Source: Pseudomonas sp. GM74 (GTDB taxonomy: Bacteria > Pseudomonadota > Gammaproteobacteria > Pseudomonadales > Pseudomonadaceae). From it: a stretch of 64,000 nt of DNA. Both the position numbers and the translations under genes were made by a program. Shown one piece after another: positions 25,748 through 34,177 of the stretch (its first letter is position 1; each line of letters begins with the position of its first letter). The notes under the pieces were generated by a model. The model saw only the letters and a list, made by a program, of their open reading frames with translations, ran no database searches and had not been told where the DNA came from. The stretch spans positions 1-64,000 of the forward strand of contig NZ_AKJG01000044.1 of assembly GCF_000282455.1 (NCBI RefSeq). The letters run 5' to 3'.

Positions 25748-27052
25748 TTAATTGGTCTGGGCTCCCTGCACAATCCAGGCACCGATCAGGTCACGTTCCT
25801 GCTGGGTCATCTGAGTGATGTTGCCCAGTGGCATGATCTGGCTGGTGACGGCTTGCGCCTGGATCCGCGGTGCGTTCTGGCGAATCTGCTCAGGGGTGTC
25901 GAGCATCACGCCGGCAGGGGCCGCACTGAACAGCGGGCTGGTGGGTTTGGCCGAGTGGCAAACCGCGCAACGTTCCTGAATCACGCTGTGCACTTTGTCA
26001 AAGCCAGGGCCGGCGTTGGACGCCTGCGCCGGAGCGGCGGCTGGCGTTTCTGCAGGTTTGGCTTCAGCGGGTTTCAAACCACCGCCCACTGCGGTTTCCG
26101 GCAGCGGCTGGTATTCGATTTTCGCTGGAACGTTGGCCACTTCAGGGGCGCTGGACATCGGCTTCGGACCAGTCACATAAGCCAGGCAGATCATGCCCAC
26201 CGCTGCCACAGGCAGGGTCCAGGCAAACTTGTGGCTGTCGTGACGGGTGTTGAAGTAGTGACGCACCAACACCGCCAGTACCGCGATCCCGGCCAGGATC
26301 AACCAGTTGTACTGGCTGCCGTAGGTGCTCGGGAAGTGGTTGCTGATCATGATGAACAGCACCGGCAAGGTGAAGTAGTTGTTGTGACGCGAACGCAGCA
26401 AGCCTTTGGCCGGCAGCGCCGGATCCGGCGTACGGTTCTCGGCGATGGCCGCAACCAGTGCACGTTGCGCCGGCATGATGATACGGAACACGTTGCCGAC
26501 CATGATGGTGCCGATGATCGCGCCGACGTGCAGGTACGCACCCCGACCGCTGAACACTTTGCTGAAGCCGTAGGCCGCGCCGATGATCAGGACGAACAGG
26601 ATGAAGCCCAGCAGGGCAGGGCGTTTGCCCAGGGCCGAGTCGCACAGGAAGGAGTAGACGAACCAGCCGATGAACAGCGAGCCGAGACCGATGGCCACGC
26701 CTTCAGGGCCGCTCAGGGTGCTGCCCGGAGCCAGCAGGTAGAGCGTCGGGTTGGAGTAGAACACCACGCACAGCAGCGCGATACCCGACATCCAGGTGAA
26801 GTAGGCTTCCCATTTGAACCAGTGCAGGTTGTCCGGCATGGTCGGTGGAGCCAGTTTGTATTTTTCCAGGTGGTAGATACCGCCGCCGTGGATCGCCCAC
26901 AAATCGCCGGCCAGACCGCTTTTCGGGTTGACCCGATTGAGGTTGTTTTCCAGCCAGACGAAGTAGAACGATGCGCCGATCCAGGCCACGCCAGTAATCA
27001 TGTGAACCCAGCGCACGCTCAGGTTCAGCCATTCCAACAGATGTGCTTCCAC
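25748..27052 (-). CDS. puuD: Membrane urate hydroxylase PuuD with cytochrome c domain
   Basis: A 434-aa membrane protein that oxidises urate to 5-hydroxyisourate. The N-terminal ~310 residues hold eight or so membrane helices of the urate-oxidase N-terminal family (LSVRWVHMITGVAWIGASFYF), followed by an Ala/Pro-rich linker and a C-terminal cytochrome c domain with the haem site CAVCH near 357. It feeds electrons into the respiratory chain rather than to oxygen as cofactor-free uricase does. The start is GTG at 27052, giving MEAHLLEWLNL. Part of the minus-strand purine block. Confidence 0.95.
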   Translation of the reverse strand: MEAHLLEWLNLSVRWVHMITGVAWIGASFYFVWLENNLNRVNPKSGLAGDLWAIHGGGIYHLEKYKLAPPTMPDNLHWFKWEAYFTWMSGIALLCVVFYSNPTLYLLAPGSTLSGPEGVAIGLGSLFIGWFVYSFLCDSALGKRPALLGFILFVLIIGAAYGFSKVFSGRGAYLHVGAIIGTIMVGNVFRIIMPAQRALVAAIAENRTPDPALPAKGLLRSRHNNYFTLPVLFIMISNHFPSTYGSQYNWLILAGIAVLAVLVRHYFNTRHDSHKFAWTLPVAAVGMICLAYVTGPKPMSSAPEVANVPAKIEYQPLPETAVGGGLKPAEAKPAETPAAAPAQASNAGPGFDKVHSVIQERCAVCHSAKPTSPLFSAAPAGVMLDTPEQIRQNAPRIQAQAVTSQIMPLGNITQMTQQERDLIGAWIVQGAQTN

Positions 27053-27102
27053 AGTCTTTACCTCTCGCCTGTCACTCTGTTGTCGAGTGATCAGACCTTC
27101 TC

Positions 27103-27606
27103 TTATTGGTGGGGGGCGAGGATCAAACGCTCATCCTCTTTGAAAAAATGCTCATCGCAGTTATTGCCTGTGCCACTGCGATCAACCACCAGGAAGTCAT
27201 CCCGCTTTTCGATCGTCAGCACCGGGTGGTGCCAGACGCCGCGATGGTAATTAATGCCCTGCCTGCCGTTGGTGACGAAGGCTCGGACCAAGCCTGATAC
27301 AGGTTCATCGCCAAGTGGCGCGACCACGATCAGAAAGGGGTTGCCGAGCAGCGGAATGAAAGCCTGGCTGCCCAGCGGATGGCGCTCCAGCATGCTCACG
27401 GTCAGCGGCATGTCCTGCGCGTCGGCGCGGAAGATGCTGATAATCGCGTTGTCCTCTGGCGTTGCGGTTTCGACCGTCGCCAGTTTATGGAAGCGCATGG
27501 TCGAACCGTTGTTGATCATGAAGTGATCGCTGCCGTCGGTTTCGATCACGTCACCGAAAGGGGCGAAGGCTTCTTTGGTCAGCGGTTCAATCGTCAGTGT
27601 GCGCAT
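27103..27606 (-). CDS. allA: Ureidoglycolate lyase AllA
   Basis: A 167-aa cupin-fold enzyme that splits (S)-ureidoglycolate into glyoxylate and urea, the final step of the pathway encoded here. The family sequence is clear (LTIEPLTKEAFAPFGDVIE, YHRGVWHHPVL). I chose ATG 27606 (MRTLTIEPL), since the upstream in-frame sequence lies in the REP region. It is 51 bp upstream of puuD on the same strand. Confidence 0.95.
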   Translation of the reverse strand: MRTLTIEPLTKEAFAPFGDVIETDGSDHFMINNGSTMRFHKLATVETATPEDNAIISIFRADAQDMPLTVSMLERHPLGSQAFIPLLGNPFLIVVAPLGDEPVSGLVRAFVTNGRQGINYHRGVWHHPVLTIEKRDDFLVVDRSGTGNNCDEHFFKEDERLILAPHQ

Positions 27607-27640
27607 GCTGTTCTTATCCGAATTCTGTGTTGTTTGTTTT

Positions 27641-27720
27641 GACGCCATCGCGAGCAAGCTCGCTCCCACAGTGGACTGTGGCGTTCACAAAACCTGTGGG
27701 AGCGAGCTTGCTCGCGATTG
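27641..27720. repeat. Inverted REP pair between alc and allA
   Basis: A variant core with GAGC in place of GGGC (GCGAGCAAGCTCGCTCCCAC, then GTGGGAGCGAGCTTGCTCGC) forms an inward/outward pair with a 30-bp spacer. It occupies almost the entire gap between the allantoicase and AllA genes. Confidence 0.88.
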
Positions 27721-27730
27721 GGTTCAGCGC

Positions 27731-28726
27731 TTATTTAGCGACCTTGCCCAGTACACGCAGGCGGCTCACACCACCATCCGGGAACACGTTCAGGCGGATG
27801 TGGGTGATCGGGCCCAGTGCCTTGATCTGCTCGGCGAAGGTGTGTTCGGCGTGCATTTCCAGCTTCTGGCTTGGCAGCAGTTCGCGCCAGAACAGCGACT
27901 GGGTTTCGATCTGGCTGTCGGTGCCGCCCTTCACGAACGCGCCCTGGATCGAGCAGCTGTCCGGGTAGTTGCCCTTGAAGTGCAGGGTGTCGACGATGAC
28001 TTTCTCGACTTCGCCGGCATGACCCAGCGCGACGATGACCCAGTCATTGCCCGGGGTACGACGACGCGCGGTTTCCCAGCCATCGCCCATGTTGATGCCA
28101 CGGCCCGGGTTAAGGATGTTGCTCATGCGGCCGAAGTGTTCGTCGGAGCAGGCGAGGGCGCGGCCACCGTTGAGGGCTGCGGCCAGGTCGACCTGCTCGT
28201 TGTCGCCGGTAGCCGACCAGTCACGGAATGGCACGCCGTACACGCGCAGACGGGCCACGCCGCCATCCGGGTAGATGTTGAAGCGCAGGTGGCTGAAGGC
28301 CTGGTCATTGTTGATTTCGTGGTAGTGGTGGCTGTTGCCTTGCAGCTCGACGGCGGACAGCACTTCAACCCACTGGGTGTTTTCGTTCGGCTCGCCTTCG
28401 GCCAGGAAGCAGGCTTCCAGGGACGCCGACGGCGGGAAGTTGCCGGTGAAGAATGAAGTGTCGATGTCGACGCCCTTGATCGAACCCGGTACGCCAAGGC
28501 GGATCACTGCGCTGTCGAAGCCTTCGAAGCGCTTGCGGCGCGATTCCCAGCCGTCCATCCACTTGCCGTTGTCATCGAACACGCCCTCCTTCCATACGGC
28601 CGGGGTCGGTTGGAACAGACGGTTGGCGTCTGCGAACCAGTCATCGGTGACCGAGATGATTTTGGTGCCCAGACGGGCATCGGCCAGGTTGACGAACTTC
28701 TCGAAAGGTACGGCGTAAGCTTTCAT
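27731..28726 (-). CDS. alc: Allantoicase
   Basis: A 331-aa allantoate amidinohydrolase that converts allantoate to (S)-ureidoglycolate and urea. It shows the two tandem allantoicase (discoidin-like) repeats: DGWESRRKR ... [17 protein letters not shown] in the first and [10 protein letters not shown] ... [16 protein letters not shown] in the second, each ending with an [18 protein letters not shown]-type strand. Full length. Gene order puuE-uraD-alc-allA-puuD on one strand follows the pathway. Confidence 0.96.
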   Translation of the reverse strand: MKAYAVPFEKFVNLADARLGTKIISVTDDWFADANRLFQPTPAVWKEGVFDDNGKWMDGWESRRKRFEGFDSAVIRLGVPGSIKGVDIDTSFFTGNFPPSASLEACFLAEGEPNENTQWVEVLSAVELQGNSHHYHEINNDQAFSHLRFNIYPDGGVARLRVYGVPFRDWSATGDNEQVDLAAALNGGRALACSDEHFGRMSNILNPGRGINMGDGWETARRRTPGNDWVIVALGHAGEVEKVIVDTLHFKGNYPDSCSIQGAFVKGGTDSQIETQSLFWRELLPSQKLEMHAEHTFAEQIKALGPITHIRLNVFPDGGVSRLRVLGKVAK

Positions 28727-28815
28727 TCTTCTTGTCTGCCTTTAAATAAGTGGCTTGGGATGCTTGCAAGGCCCTGGTGGATTTCGGCGTTCATGAGATC
28801 GCAGGGCCAGGCTTG

Positions 28816-29331
28816 CTATAGGGTCAGTAATCGGAACAGGGCAATCTTGTTGATCTGCGCCAGCGCGCATTTGAACTCGGTGTCGACCGGGTTGTGGATG
28901 CGCGTTTCGAACGCTGCGAGGATCTGATGCCGGTTGCTGCCTTTTACCGCCATGATGAAGGGAAACTTGAACTTGGCCTTGTAGGCATCGTTCAGCTCGG
29001 TGAAGCGCTGGAACTCTTCGGCCGTGCATTGGTGAATACCCGCGCCAGACTGTTCTTCAGTGCTGGCCGCGGTAAGCTCGCCCTGGACGGCGGCTTTGCC
29101 GGCCAGGTCCGGGTGAGCGTTGATCAGGGCAAGCTGGCTTGCATGATCGGCGCTCAACAGGATGTCGCTCATGCGCTGGTGCAGGGTTTCGATCTGGTCG
29201 ATCGAAGCGTCCTGGCCCAGGTCGAAGGCCTTCTCGGCCACCCATGGCGAATGTTCGTAGATGTCGGCGAAGGCTTTGACGAAGGCGTCGCGGCTCAATG
29301 TCGATGGTTTCAATGTTTGAAAGGCGCTCAT
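28816..29331 (-). CDS. uraD: OHCU decarboxylase UraD
   Basis: A 171-aa enzyme that decarboxylates 2-oxo-4-hydroxy-4-carboxy-5-ureidoimidazoline to (S)-allantoin. The conserved catalytic His is in INAHPDLAGKA near 65-75, and KFPFIMAVKG is a further signature. The ATG at 29331 overlaps the stop codon of puuE by 4 bp (ATGA), so the two are translationally coupled. Confidence 0.95.
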   Translation of the reverse strand: MSAFQTLKPSTLSRDAFVKAFADIYEHSPWVAEKAFDLGQDASIDQIETLHQRMSDILLSADHASQLALINAHPDLAGKAAVQGELTAASTEEQSGAGIHQCTAEEFQRFTELNDAYKAKFKFPFIMAVKGSNRHQILAAFETRIHNPVDTEFKCALAQINKIALFRLLTL

Positions 29332-30254
29332 TTCGCGGCCCCTTGGTACGGGTGGGTTTCCTGCCAGTGGCGCGCGATGTCGACGCGACGGCTGAACCAC
29401 ACCTGTTCATGACTTTTAGCGTATTCGATAAAGCGCTTGAGTGACGCCAGACGCGCCGGACGGCCGATCAGGCGGCAGTGCAGGCCGATCGACAGCATTT
29501 TCGGTGCCTCGGCGCCTTCGGCGTAGAGCACGTCGAACGCATCCTTGAGGTATTCGAAGAAGTCGTCGCCCTTGTTGAAACCCTGGACCTGAGTGAAGCG
29601 CATGTCGTTGGTGTCCAGGGTGTACGGGATCACCAGGTGCGGCTTGCCGGTCGGGTTGTTCGGTTCCCAGTAGGGCAGGTCGTCGTCGTAGGTGTCGCAG
29701 TCGTAGAGGAAACCACCTTCTTCCATCACCAGGCGACGGGTGTTCGGGCCGGTGCGGCCGGTGTACCAGCCCAGCGGGCGACTGCCTGTGATTTCGGTGA
29801 GGATGCGGATCGCTTCGAGCATGTGCTCGCGCTCCTGGTTTTCATCCATGTACTGGTAGTCGATCCAGCGGTAGCCATGGCTGCAGATCTCGTGACCGGC
29901 ATCGACCATGGCGCGGATCACGTCCGGGTGACGCTGGGCGGCCATGGCCACGGCGAAGATGGTCAGCGGAATGTCGAATTCCTTGAACAGCTTGAGGATC
30001 CGCCACACGCCGGCACGGCTGCCATACTCGTAAAGGGATTCCATGCTCATGTTGCGCGCGCCTTGCAGCGGCTGGGCAGAAACCATTTCCGAGAGGAACG
30101 CTTCGGATTCTTTGTCACCGTGCAGGATGTTGCGCTCGCCGCCTTCTTCGTAATTGAGTACGAACGACAGGGCGATTCGGGCATTGCCCGGCCAGTGTGG
30201 GTGAGGAGGGTTACTGCCGTAACCGACCAGGTCGCGTGGGTAGTCAGCGCTCAC
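29328..30254 (-). CDS. puuE: Allantoinase PuuE (polysaccharide-deacetylase fold)
   Basis: A 308-aa metal-independent allantoinase that hydrolyses allantoin to allantoate; it is unrelated to the AllB/amidohydrolase type. Family landmarks are the N-terminal DYPRDLVGYGSNPPHPHWPG and the CSHGYRWIDYQ motif near 125-135. The start is GTG at 30254 with AGGA upstream. It heads the minus-strand purine block and is divergent from uraH across a 434-bp regulatory gap. Confidence 0.95.
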   Translation of the reverse strand: MSADYPRDLVGYGSNPPHPHWPGNARIALSFVLNYEEGGERNILHGDKESEAFLSEMVSAQPLQGARNMSMESLYEYGSRAGVWRILKLFKEFDIPLTIFAVAMAAQRHPDVIRAMVDAGHEICSHGYRWIDYQYMDENQEREHMLEAIRILTEITGSRPLGWYTGRTGPNTRRLVMEEGGFLYDCDTYDDDLPYWEPNNPTGKPHLVIPYTLDTNDMRFTQVQGFNKGDDFFEYLKDAFDVLYAEGAEAPKMLSIGLHCRLIGRPARLASLKRFIEYAKSHEQVWFSRRVDIARHWQETHPYQGAAK

Positions 30255-30341
30255 TGCAGGCTTCCTTCTTGTTCGATGATGACGGTTGGTGTGACGCAGC
30301 TGAAGATTGGGTGGCGGGCTTGCGTCACAGCGATGGGCTGA

Positions 30342-30351
30342 TTGTATACAA
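30342..30351. promoter_or_regulatory. TTGTATACAA operator-like palindrome (puuE side)
   Basis: A perfect 10-bp palindrome about 88 bp upstream of the puuE start. On the minus strand it overlaps TACAAT, a plausible -10. It fits the FadR/FCD-type GntR consensus (yGT-n-n-ACr). Two further copies occur at 30548 and 33421. Confidence 0.6.
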
Positions 30352-30547
30352 CTTTATATTCACTTTGTAAGCCTGAATTTTCGCATTTTTAACCGACTGT
30401 CATCTTTTACTGCGATTGGCGTGAGCCTGCAAGAAATCTGCCTGACTGGTCAATTATTGATTGAAGGGTTCATAGGCTGTGCGGTTTGGCGGGAAATCGA
30501 CGGTAAATATACAGACGGCGGGGCTAAGGCGAAAAATGTCGTTTTTA

Positions 30548-30557
30548 TTGTGTACAA
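30548..30557. promoter_or_regulatory. TTGTGTACAA operator-like palindrome (uraH side)
   Basis: One mismatch from the perfect TTGTATACAA dyad, about 131 bp upstream of uraH. The adjacent bases (AT on the left, TT on the right) extend the weak symmetry. Likely bound by the same regulator as the copy near puuE. Confidence 0.55.
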
Positions 30558-30688
30558 TTTTTTTGAAAAGTGTCTTAATCAGTCGCTCGCCGCAGCTTTT
30601 CGTGCTCCGAATCGGTGCGGTCTCCTTTTCAACTGACTTCGGGAGGCGCGAAGTCTGACTGCTCCACGCAGGCAGGCGCGCAGAATCA

Positions 30689-31042
30689 ATGGGACGTTTG
30701 ACTACACACGTTTTGGACGCAGCACACGGTTGCCCGGGCAGCTCGATCAAGGTCGAGTTGTACCGCGTTGAAGGATCGCAGCTGGAATTGGTCGCCAGCG
30801 CTATAACCAACAGCGATGGCCGTGTCGATGCACCGCTGCTGCAAGGCGATGACTACCGCACCGGGGTCTATCAGGTTCAGTTTCATGCCGGCGATTACTA
30901 CCGCGCCCGTGGCGTCAAGCTGCCGGAGCCGGCCTTCCTGGATGTGGTGGTGCTGCGTTTCGGCATCTCCGCCGAGCAGGATCACTACCATGTGCCGTTG
31001 TTGATTTCGCCTTACAGCTACTCCACCTACCGCGGCAGCTGA
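30689..31042 (+). CDS. uraH: 5-hydroxyisourate hydrolase UraH
   Basis: A 117-aa transthyretin-like enzyme that hydrolyses 5-hydroxyisourate to OHCU, the step between PuuD and UraD. The N-terminal LTTHVLDAAHGCPG and C-terminal HYHVPLLISPYSYSTYRGS (the diagnostic YRGS tetrapeptide) are both present. There is no signal peptide, so it acts in the cytoplasm. It is divergent from puuE and ends in a clear terminator. Confidence 0.97.
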   Translation: MGRLTTHVLDAAHGCPGSSIKVELYRVEGSQLELVASAITNSDGRVDAPLLQGDDYRTGVYQVQFHAGDYYRARGVKLPEPAFLDVVVLRFGISAEQDHYHVPLLISPYSYSTYRGS

Positions 31043-31100
31043 TCCCCCAGGCAGCAGCTGCACCCTGGAAGCGACTGCGCATATAGCTTCTTTGGTCTTT

Positions 31101-31128
31101 GGCCCGCTCACACTGCGGGCTTTTTTTC
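31101..31128 (+). terminator. Rho-independent terminator of uraH
   Basis: GCCCGC and GCGGGC arms with a short loop are followed by a run of seven T, about 60 bp past the uraH stop codon. Confidence 0.88.
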
Positions 31129-31160
31129 GTCCTTGAGAAAGAGGGTGTCTGGTCTGACGC

Positions 31161-31227
31161 GTTCGCGAGCAAGCCCGCTCCCACAGGAGAATGCGTTCCA
31201 GTGTGGGAGCGGGCTTGCTCGCGAAGC
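31161..31227. repeat. Outward REP pair
   Basis: GCGAGCAAGCCCGCTCCCAC and GTGTGGGAGCGGGCTTGC stand back to back with an 18-bp spacer between the uraH terminator and the end of the LysE-type gene. Confidence 0.9.
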
Positions 31228-31242
31228 TTTAGCTTTTGGCTT

Positions 31243-31869
31243 TTAGCGGCTCAGCAGGGACGCAGCCCCCGCCCCACTGAACAACCCCGCACTGATCCGG
31301 TTGAACCAGCTCTGCCCCTTACCACTGCGCAGATACCGCGCCGCACCATGAGCACCGAGGCCATAAGCCAACTTGCAGGCCAGATCCAGCAGTGTCCAAG
31401 TGACAATCATCACCAGCAACTGCGGCAGGAACGGCAGTTCAGCACTCAAGAACTGCGGCAGGAAAGCGGCGAAGAACAGGATGTCCTTCGGGTTGCTGGC
31501 GCCCAGCATGAACGCGCGCCCGAACAGCGCGCGAAAGCGTGGCACCGGCGCGGCCTGTGGCACTTCAGCGCCATGGGAAGGCAGGCGCGATTGCTGCCAG
31601 CTCTGCCAGGCGAGGTAGAACAGGTAAAGGGCGCCAAGAATCTTCAGAGCGCTGAACAGCTGTTCCGACGCCAGCAACAACGCACCCAGGCCCAGCGCCG
31701 AAGCGCTCAGCAGGCAGATCGACGCCGACACGCCGCCAAGAAAGGCCGGGTAAGAGCGGCGCAGGCCGTAATTCAGACTGTTGCTGATCATCAGCAACGA
31801 CAGCGGCCCCGGGATCAGGATCACTATCAGCGCAGCGCCGCTGAACAGCAGCCAGGTTTCCAGACTCAT
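31243..31869 (-). CDS. LysE-family translocator
   Basis: A 208-aa inner-membrane protein of the LysE/RhtB amino-acid exporter family with about six hydrophobic segments. The family motif appears near the N-terminus (IPGPLSLLMISNSLNYGLRR) and GASNPKDILFFAAFLPQF is the second conserved block. Substrate unknown. The ATG at 31869 is preceded by GGAGGAA. It lies between two purine-related transcription units but its presence there may be incidental. Confidence 0.9.
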   Translation of the reverse strand: MSLETWLLFSGAALIVILIPGPLSLLMISNSLNYGLRRSYPAFLGGVSASICLLSASALGLGALLLASEQLFSALKILGALYLFYLAWQSWQQSRLPSHGAEVPQAAPVPRFRALFGRAFMLGASNPKDILFFAAFLPQFLSAELPFLPQLLVMIVTWTLLDLACKLAYGLGAHGAARYLRSGKGQSWFNRISAGLFSGAGAASLLSR

Positions 31870-31889
31870 CACTTTCCTCCATTTGCACA

Positions 31890-31920
31890 AAAGCCCCACC
31901 CGACGGGGTGAGGCTGTTTT
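31890..31920 (-). terminator. Hairpin after the AzgA-type permease gene
   Basis: AGCC-CCACCC pairs imperfectly with GGGGTG-AGGCT around a CGAC loop and is flanked by A/T runs. It lies about 20 bp past the stop codon of the NCS2 permease gene on the minus strand. Confidence 0.65.
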
Positions 31921-31941
31921 CAAGCGTGTACCGCGTGTGGC

Positions 31942-33291
31942 TTACAAGAAGATGAACTTGGCGATGAAGATCGCGCAGAGTACCCACAGGCTCACGGAAA
32001 TTTCCTTGTACTTGCCGGTGCCGGCCTTCAGCGCCACGTAGGTGATAAAGCCCAGCGCGATACCGTCGGCGACCGAGAAGGTCAGCGGCATCATGATTGC
32101 GGTGACGATCGCCGGGATGCTGTCGGTCGCTTCATCCCATTCGATGTGGGCCATGCCGCCCATCATCAGCATCGCTACATAAATCAGTGCGCCCGCGGTT
32201 GCATAGGCAGGAATCATCCCGGCCAGCGGAGCGAAGAACATGGCTGCAATAAATAGCACACCTACGGTCACTGCGGTAAGACCAGTCCGACCACCCGCAG
32301 CTACACCAGCGGCACTTTCAACGTAGCTGGTGACCGGCGGAACGCCGACTACCGCACCGAATACGCTGGACGCACTGTCGGCTTTCATGGCACGGGAGAG
32401 GTTTTCGATGCGGCCGTCAGCACCGACCAGGTTGGCGCGCTGGGCAACACCCATCAAGGTACCGGCGGTGTCGAACATGTGTACGAAGAGGAACGCCAGG
32501 ACCACGCTGATCATGCTGACGTTGAACACGCCGGCGACGTTCATGGCCATGAAGGTAGGGGCGAGGCTCGGTGGAGCCGACATGATGCCCTCGTAGTGCA
32601 CCAGGCCCAGACCCCAGCCAGCGAGGGTCACGGTGATGATGCTGATGAGGATCGCGCCGAACACTTTGTGATAGCTGAGGATGGAGATCATCAGGAAGCA
32701 CACGGCAGCGAGCAGCGGGCCGGGTTCGCGCAGGGAGCCGAGCTTGATCAGCGTGGCTGGGCTATCGACGACGATACCCGCGGTTTTCAGACCGATCAGC
32801 CCCAGGAACAGACCCACGCCGGCGCCCATGGCGAAGCGCAGGCTGACCGGGATGCTGTTGAGCAGCCATTCGCGGATCCGCGAGAAGGTCAGGATCATGA
32901 ACAACACACCGGACACGAATACCGCACCGAGGGCGGTTTCCCAGTTGTAGCCCATGGTGCCGACCACGGTGTAGGTGAAGAAGGCGTTCAGCCCCATGCC
33001 CGGTGCCAGGCCGACCGGCCAGTTGGCGTACAGGCCCATCAACAGGCAACCCAGGGCCGCGGCGATGCAGGTGGCGACGAACGCCGCACCGTGATCGATC
33101 CCGGCGTCAGCCATGATGTTGGGGTTGACGAAAATGATGTAAGCCATGGTGATGAAGGTTGTCAGACCGGCAATCAGCTCGGTCTTCACCGTGGTGCCGT
33201 GCAAGCTGAGTTTGAACAGACGTTCCAGCAAGCCATTGCGTAATGGCGGCGAGAGATCCAGCGTCGATGCTTCGGATTTGCGGCTTTCCAC
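31942..33291 (-). CDS. AzgA-type purine (adenine/guanine/hypoxanthine) permease
   Basis: A 449-aa inner-membrane proton symporter of the AzgA/GhxP branch of the NCS2/AzgA superfamily, distinct from the xanthine/urate permease at 24225. Family landmarks include TELIAGLTTFITMAYIIFVNP near 35-55, GLAPGMGLNAFFTY and VGVPPVTSYVESAAGVAAGGRTGL (in part VTSYVESAAGVAAGGRTGL). The start is GTG with GAGGAG upstream. The promoter contains the third TTGTATACAA dyad, which links its control to the urate pathway. Confidence 0.93.
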   Translation of the reverse strand: MESRKSEASTLDLSPPLRNGLLERLFKLSLHGTTVKTELIAGLTTFITMAYIIFVNPNIMADAGIDHGAAFVATCIAAALGCLLMGLYANWPVGLAPGMGLNAFFTYTVVGTMGYNWETALGAVFVSGVLFMILTFSRIREWLLNSIPVSLRFAMGAGVGLFLGLIGLKTAGIVVDSPATLIKLGSLREPGPLLAAVCFLMISILSYHKVFGAILISIITVTLAGWGLGLVHYEGIMSAPPSLAPTFMAMNVAGVFNVSMISVVLAFLFVHMFDTAGTLMGVAQRANLVGADGRIENLSRAMKADSASSVFGAVVGVPPVTSYVESAAGVAAGGRTGLTAVTVGVLFIAAMFFAPLAGMIPAYATAGALIYVAMLMMGGMAHIEWDEATDSIPAIVTAIMMPLTFSVADGIALGFITYVALKAGTGKYKEISVSLWVLCAIFIAKFIFL

Positions 33292-33420
33292 AGCGAATAC
33301 TCCTCAAGAGTTTTATTGTTATTTCCAGGGCCGGACCCATGAGGGTGGCAGCGGCCCTTTGAGGCACTTGCGAATTTGTTGACCGCATGGTCAGGAACTC
33401 GCACGAAGTGGATTATGCTT

Positions 33421-33430
33421 TTGTATACAA
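33421..33430. promoter_or_regulatory. TTGTATACAA operator within the azgA-type promoter
   Basis: A perfect palindrome about 130 bp upstream of the permease start. On the minus strand it sits in the 16-bp spacer between a TTGCTT -35-like and a CATAAT -10-like hexamer, an arrangement expected for repression. It is identical to the site near puuE. Confidence 0.65.
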
Positions 33431-33515
33431 AGAAAGCAAATAATGTTTTTGATTTTGTCGACGAAAAGTTTGGCTTTAGGGATATATCGCCTGTTTCGGC
33501 CCCTTCGTCGGAACG

Positions 33516-33612
33516 CCGCCCGGGGCAAGCCCGCTCCCACAGGAAAACCGGTCAGGCACAAGATTTGTGGACACCATCAATCACTGTGGGGGCGGGCTTG
33601 CCCGCGAAGGCG
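33516..33612. repeat. REP pair between permease and MarR genes
   Basis: A right-arm unit (GGGGCAAGCCCGCTCCCAC) and a left-arm unit (GTGGGGGCGGGCTTGCCCGCGAAGGCG) flank about 48 bp. Part of the 357-bp gap 33292-33648, which otherwise holds only the operator. Confidence 0.85.
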
Positions 33613-33648
33613 TCGGTTCAGCCACTACAAATCCAGCAGATTGAATAC

Positions 33649-34095
33649 TCAGTCTGCCGACAACCGGCTTTGCCCCAACGCCAGATTCACCGCCAACCAC
33701 CCATTCACCGCCGTCTCCCCAGCCTCGGCAAACACCCGCTCCAGCAATTTCACCTGCTCACGCCTCAATGCCTGCTCAAACCGCGCACCTTCAGCTGTCA
33801 ACTCCAGCAGACGCTTACGCTTGTCCGTCTCGGACGCGACGCTGTCGACCAGATGCATCTCGAGCAATTGCCGCAACGGCATGTTCAACGCCTGCTTGCT
33901 CACGCCGAGCAACGCCAACAGCTCCTTCACGCTCAGGTTCGGATAGCGGGCGATGAAAAACACGATGCGCTGATGCACCCGACTCAGGCCGCGACGTTCG
34001 AGCATTTCATCGGCCTTGGCGGTGAAGGCCTGGTAGCCAAAGAAAAACGCCTCCATGGCCTGCTGCTGGGATAGCGGGTTTTTAAGGTCAAGCAT
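33649..34095 (-). CDS. MarR-family transcriptional regulator
   Basis: A 148-aa winged-helix regulator. The DNA-binding core is visible as NLSVKELLALLGVSKQALNMPLRQLLEMHLV near 53-83 (in part LSVKELLALLGVSKQAL), followed by the acidic wing region SETDKRKRLLELTAEG. It is divergent from the aminotransferase gene, with 82 bp between the starts, so it probably controls that gene and itself. The gap holds TTGAC and GTCAA half-sites. Confidence 0.9.
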   Translation of the reverse strand: MLDLKNPLSQQQAMEAFFFGYQAFTAKADEMLERRGLSRVHQRIVFFIARYPNLSVKELLALLGVSKQALNMPLRQLLEMHLVDSVASETDKRKRLLELTAEGARFEQALRREQVKLLERVFAEAGETAVNGWLAVNLALGQSRLSAD

Positions 34096-34177
34096 ATTGA
34101 CGTATCCGTTCGAGTAAGCGTAATTTCGGTCAACAAGTTTGACTCATTTTCCACATGCCTCGCTACCGGTGATCCCC

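Larger units (their letters stand above)
30255..30688. promoter_or_regulatory. Divergent purine-catabolism promoter region
   Basis: An AT-richer 434-bp gap between puuE and uraH. It contains two copies of a TTGTATACAA-like palindrome (listed separately), one near each gene. A TACAAT -10-like hexamer overlaps each palindrome, but the matching -35 elements are poor. No other gene is supportable here. Confidence 0.7.

Noticed and set aside
30417-30432. A possible sigma-54 promoter for uraH (TGGCGTGAGCCTGCA)
   Set aside because: The spacing between the GG and GC elements is one base too short, so it is not a functional RpoN site by consensus.
32479-33243. A 254-aa plus-strand frame rich in His, Asp and Glu
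   Set aside because: Antisense to the AzgA-type permease; the composition reflects reversed hydrophobic codons.
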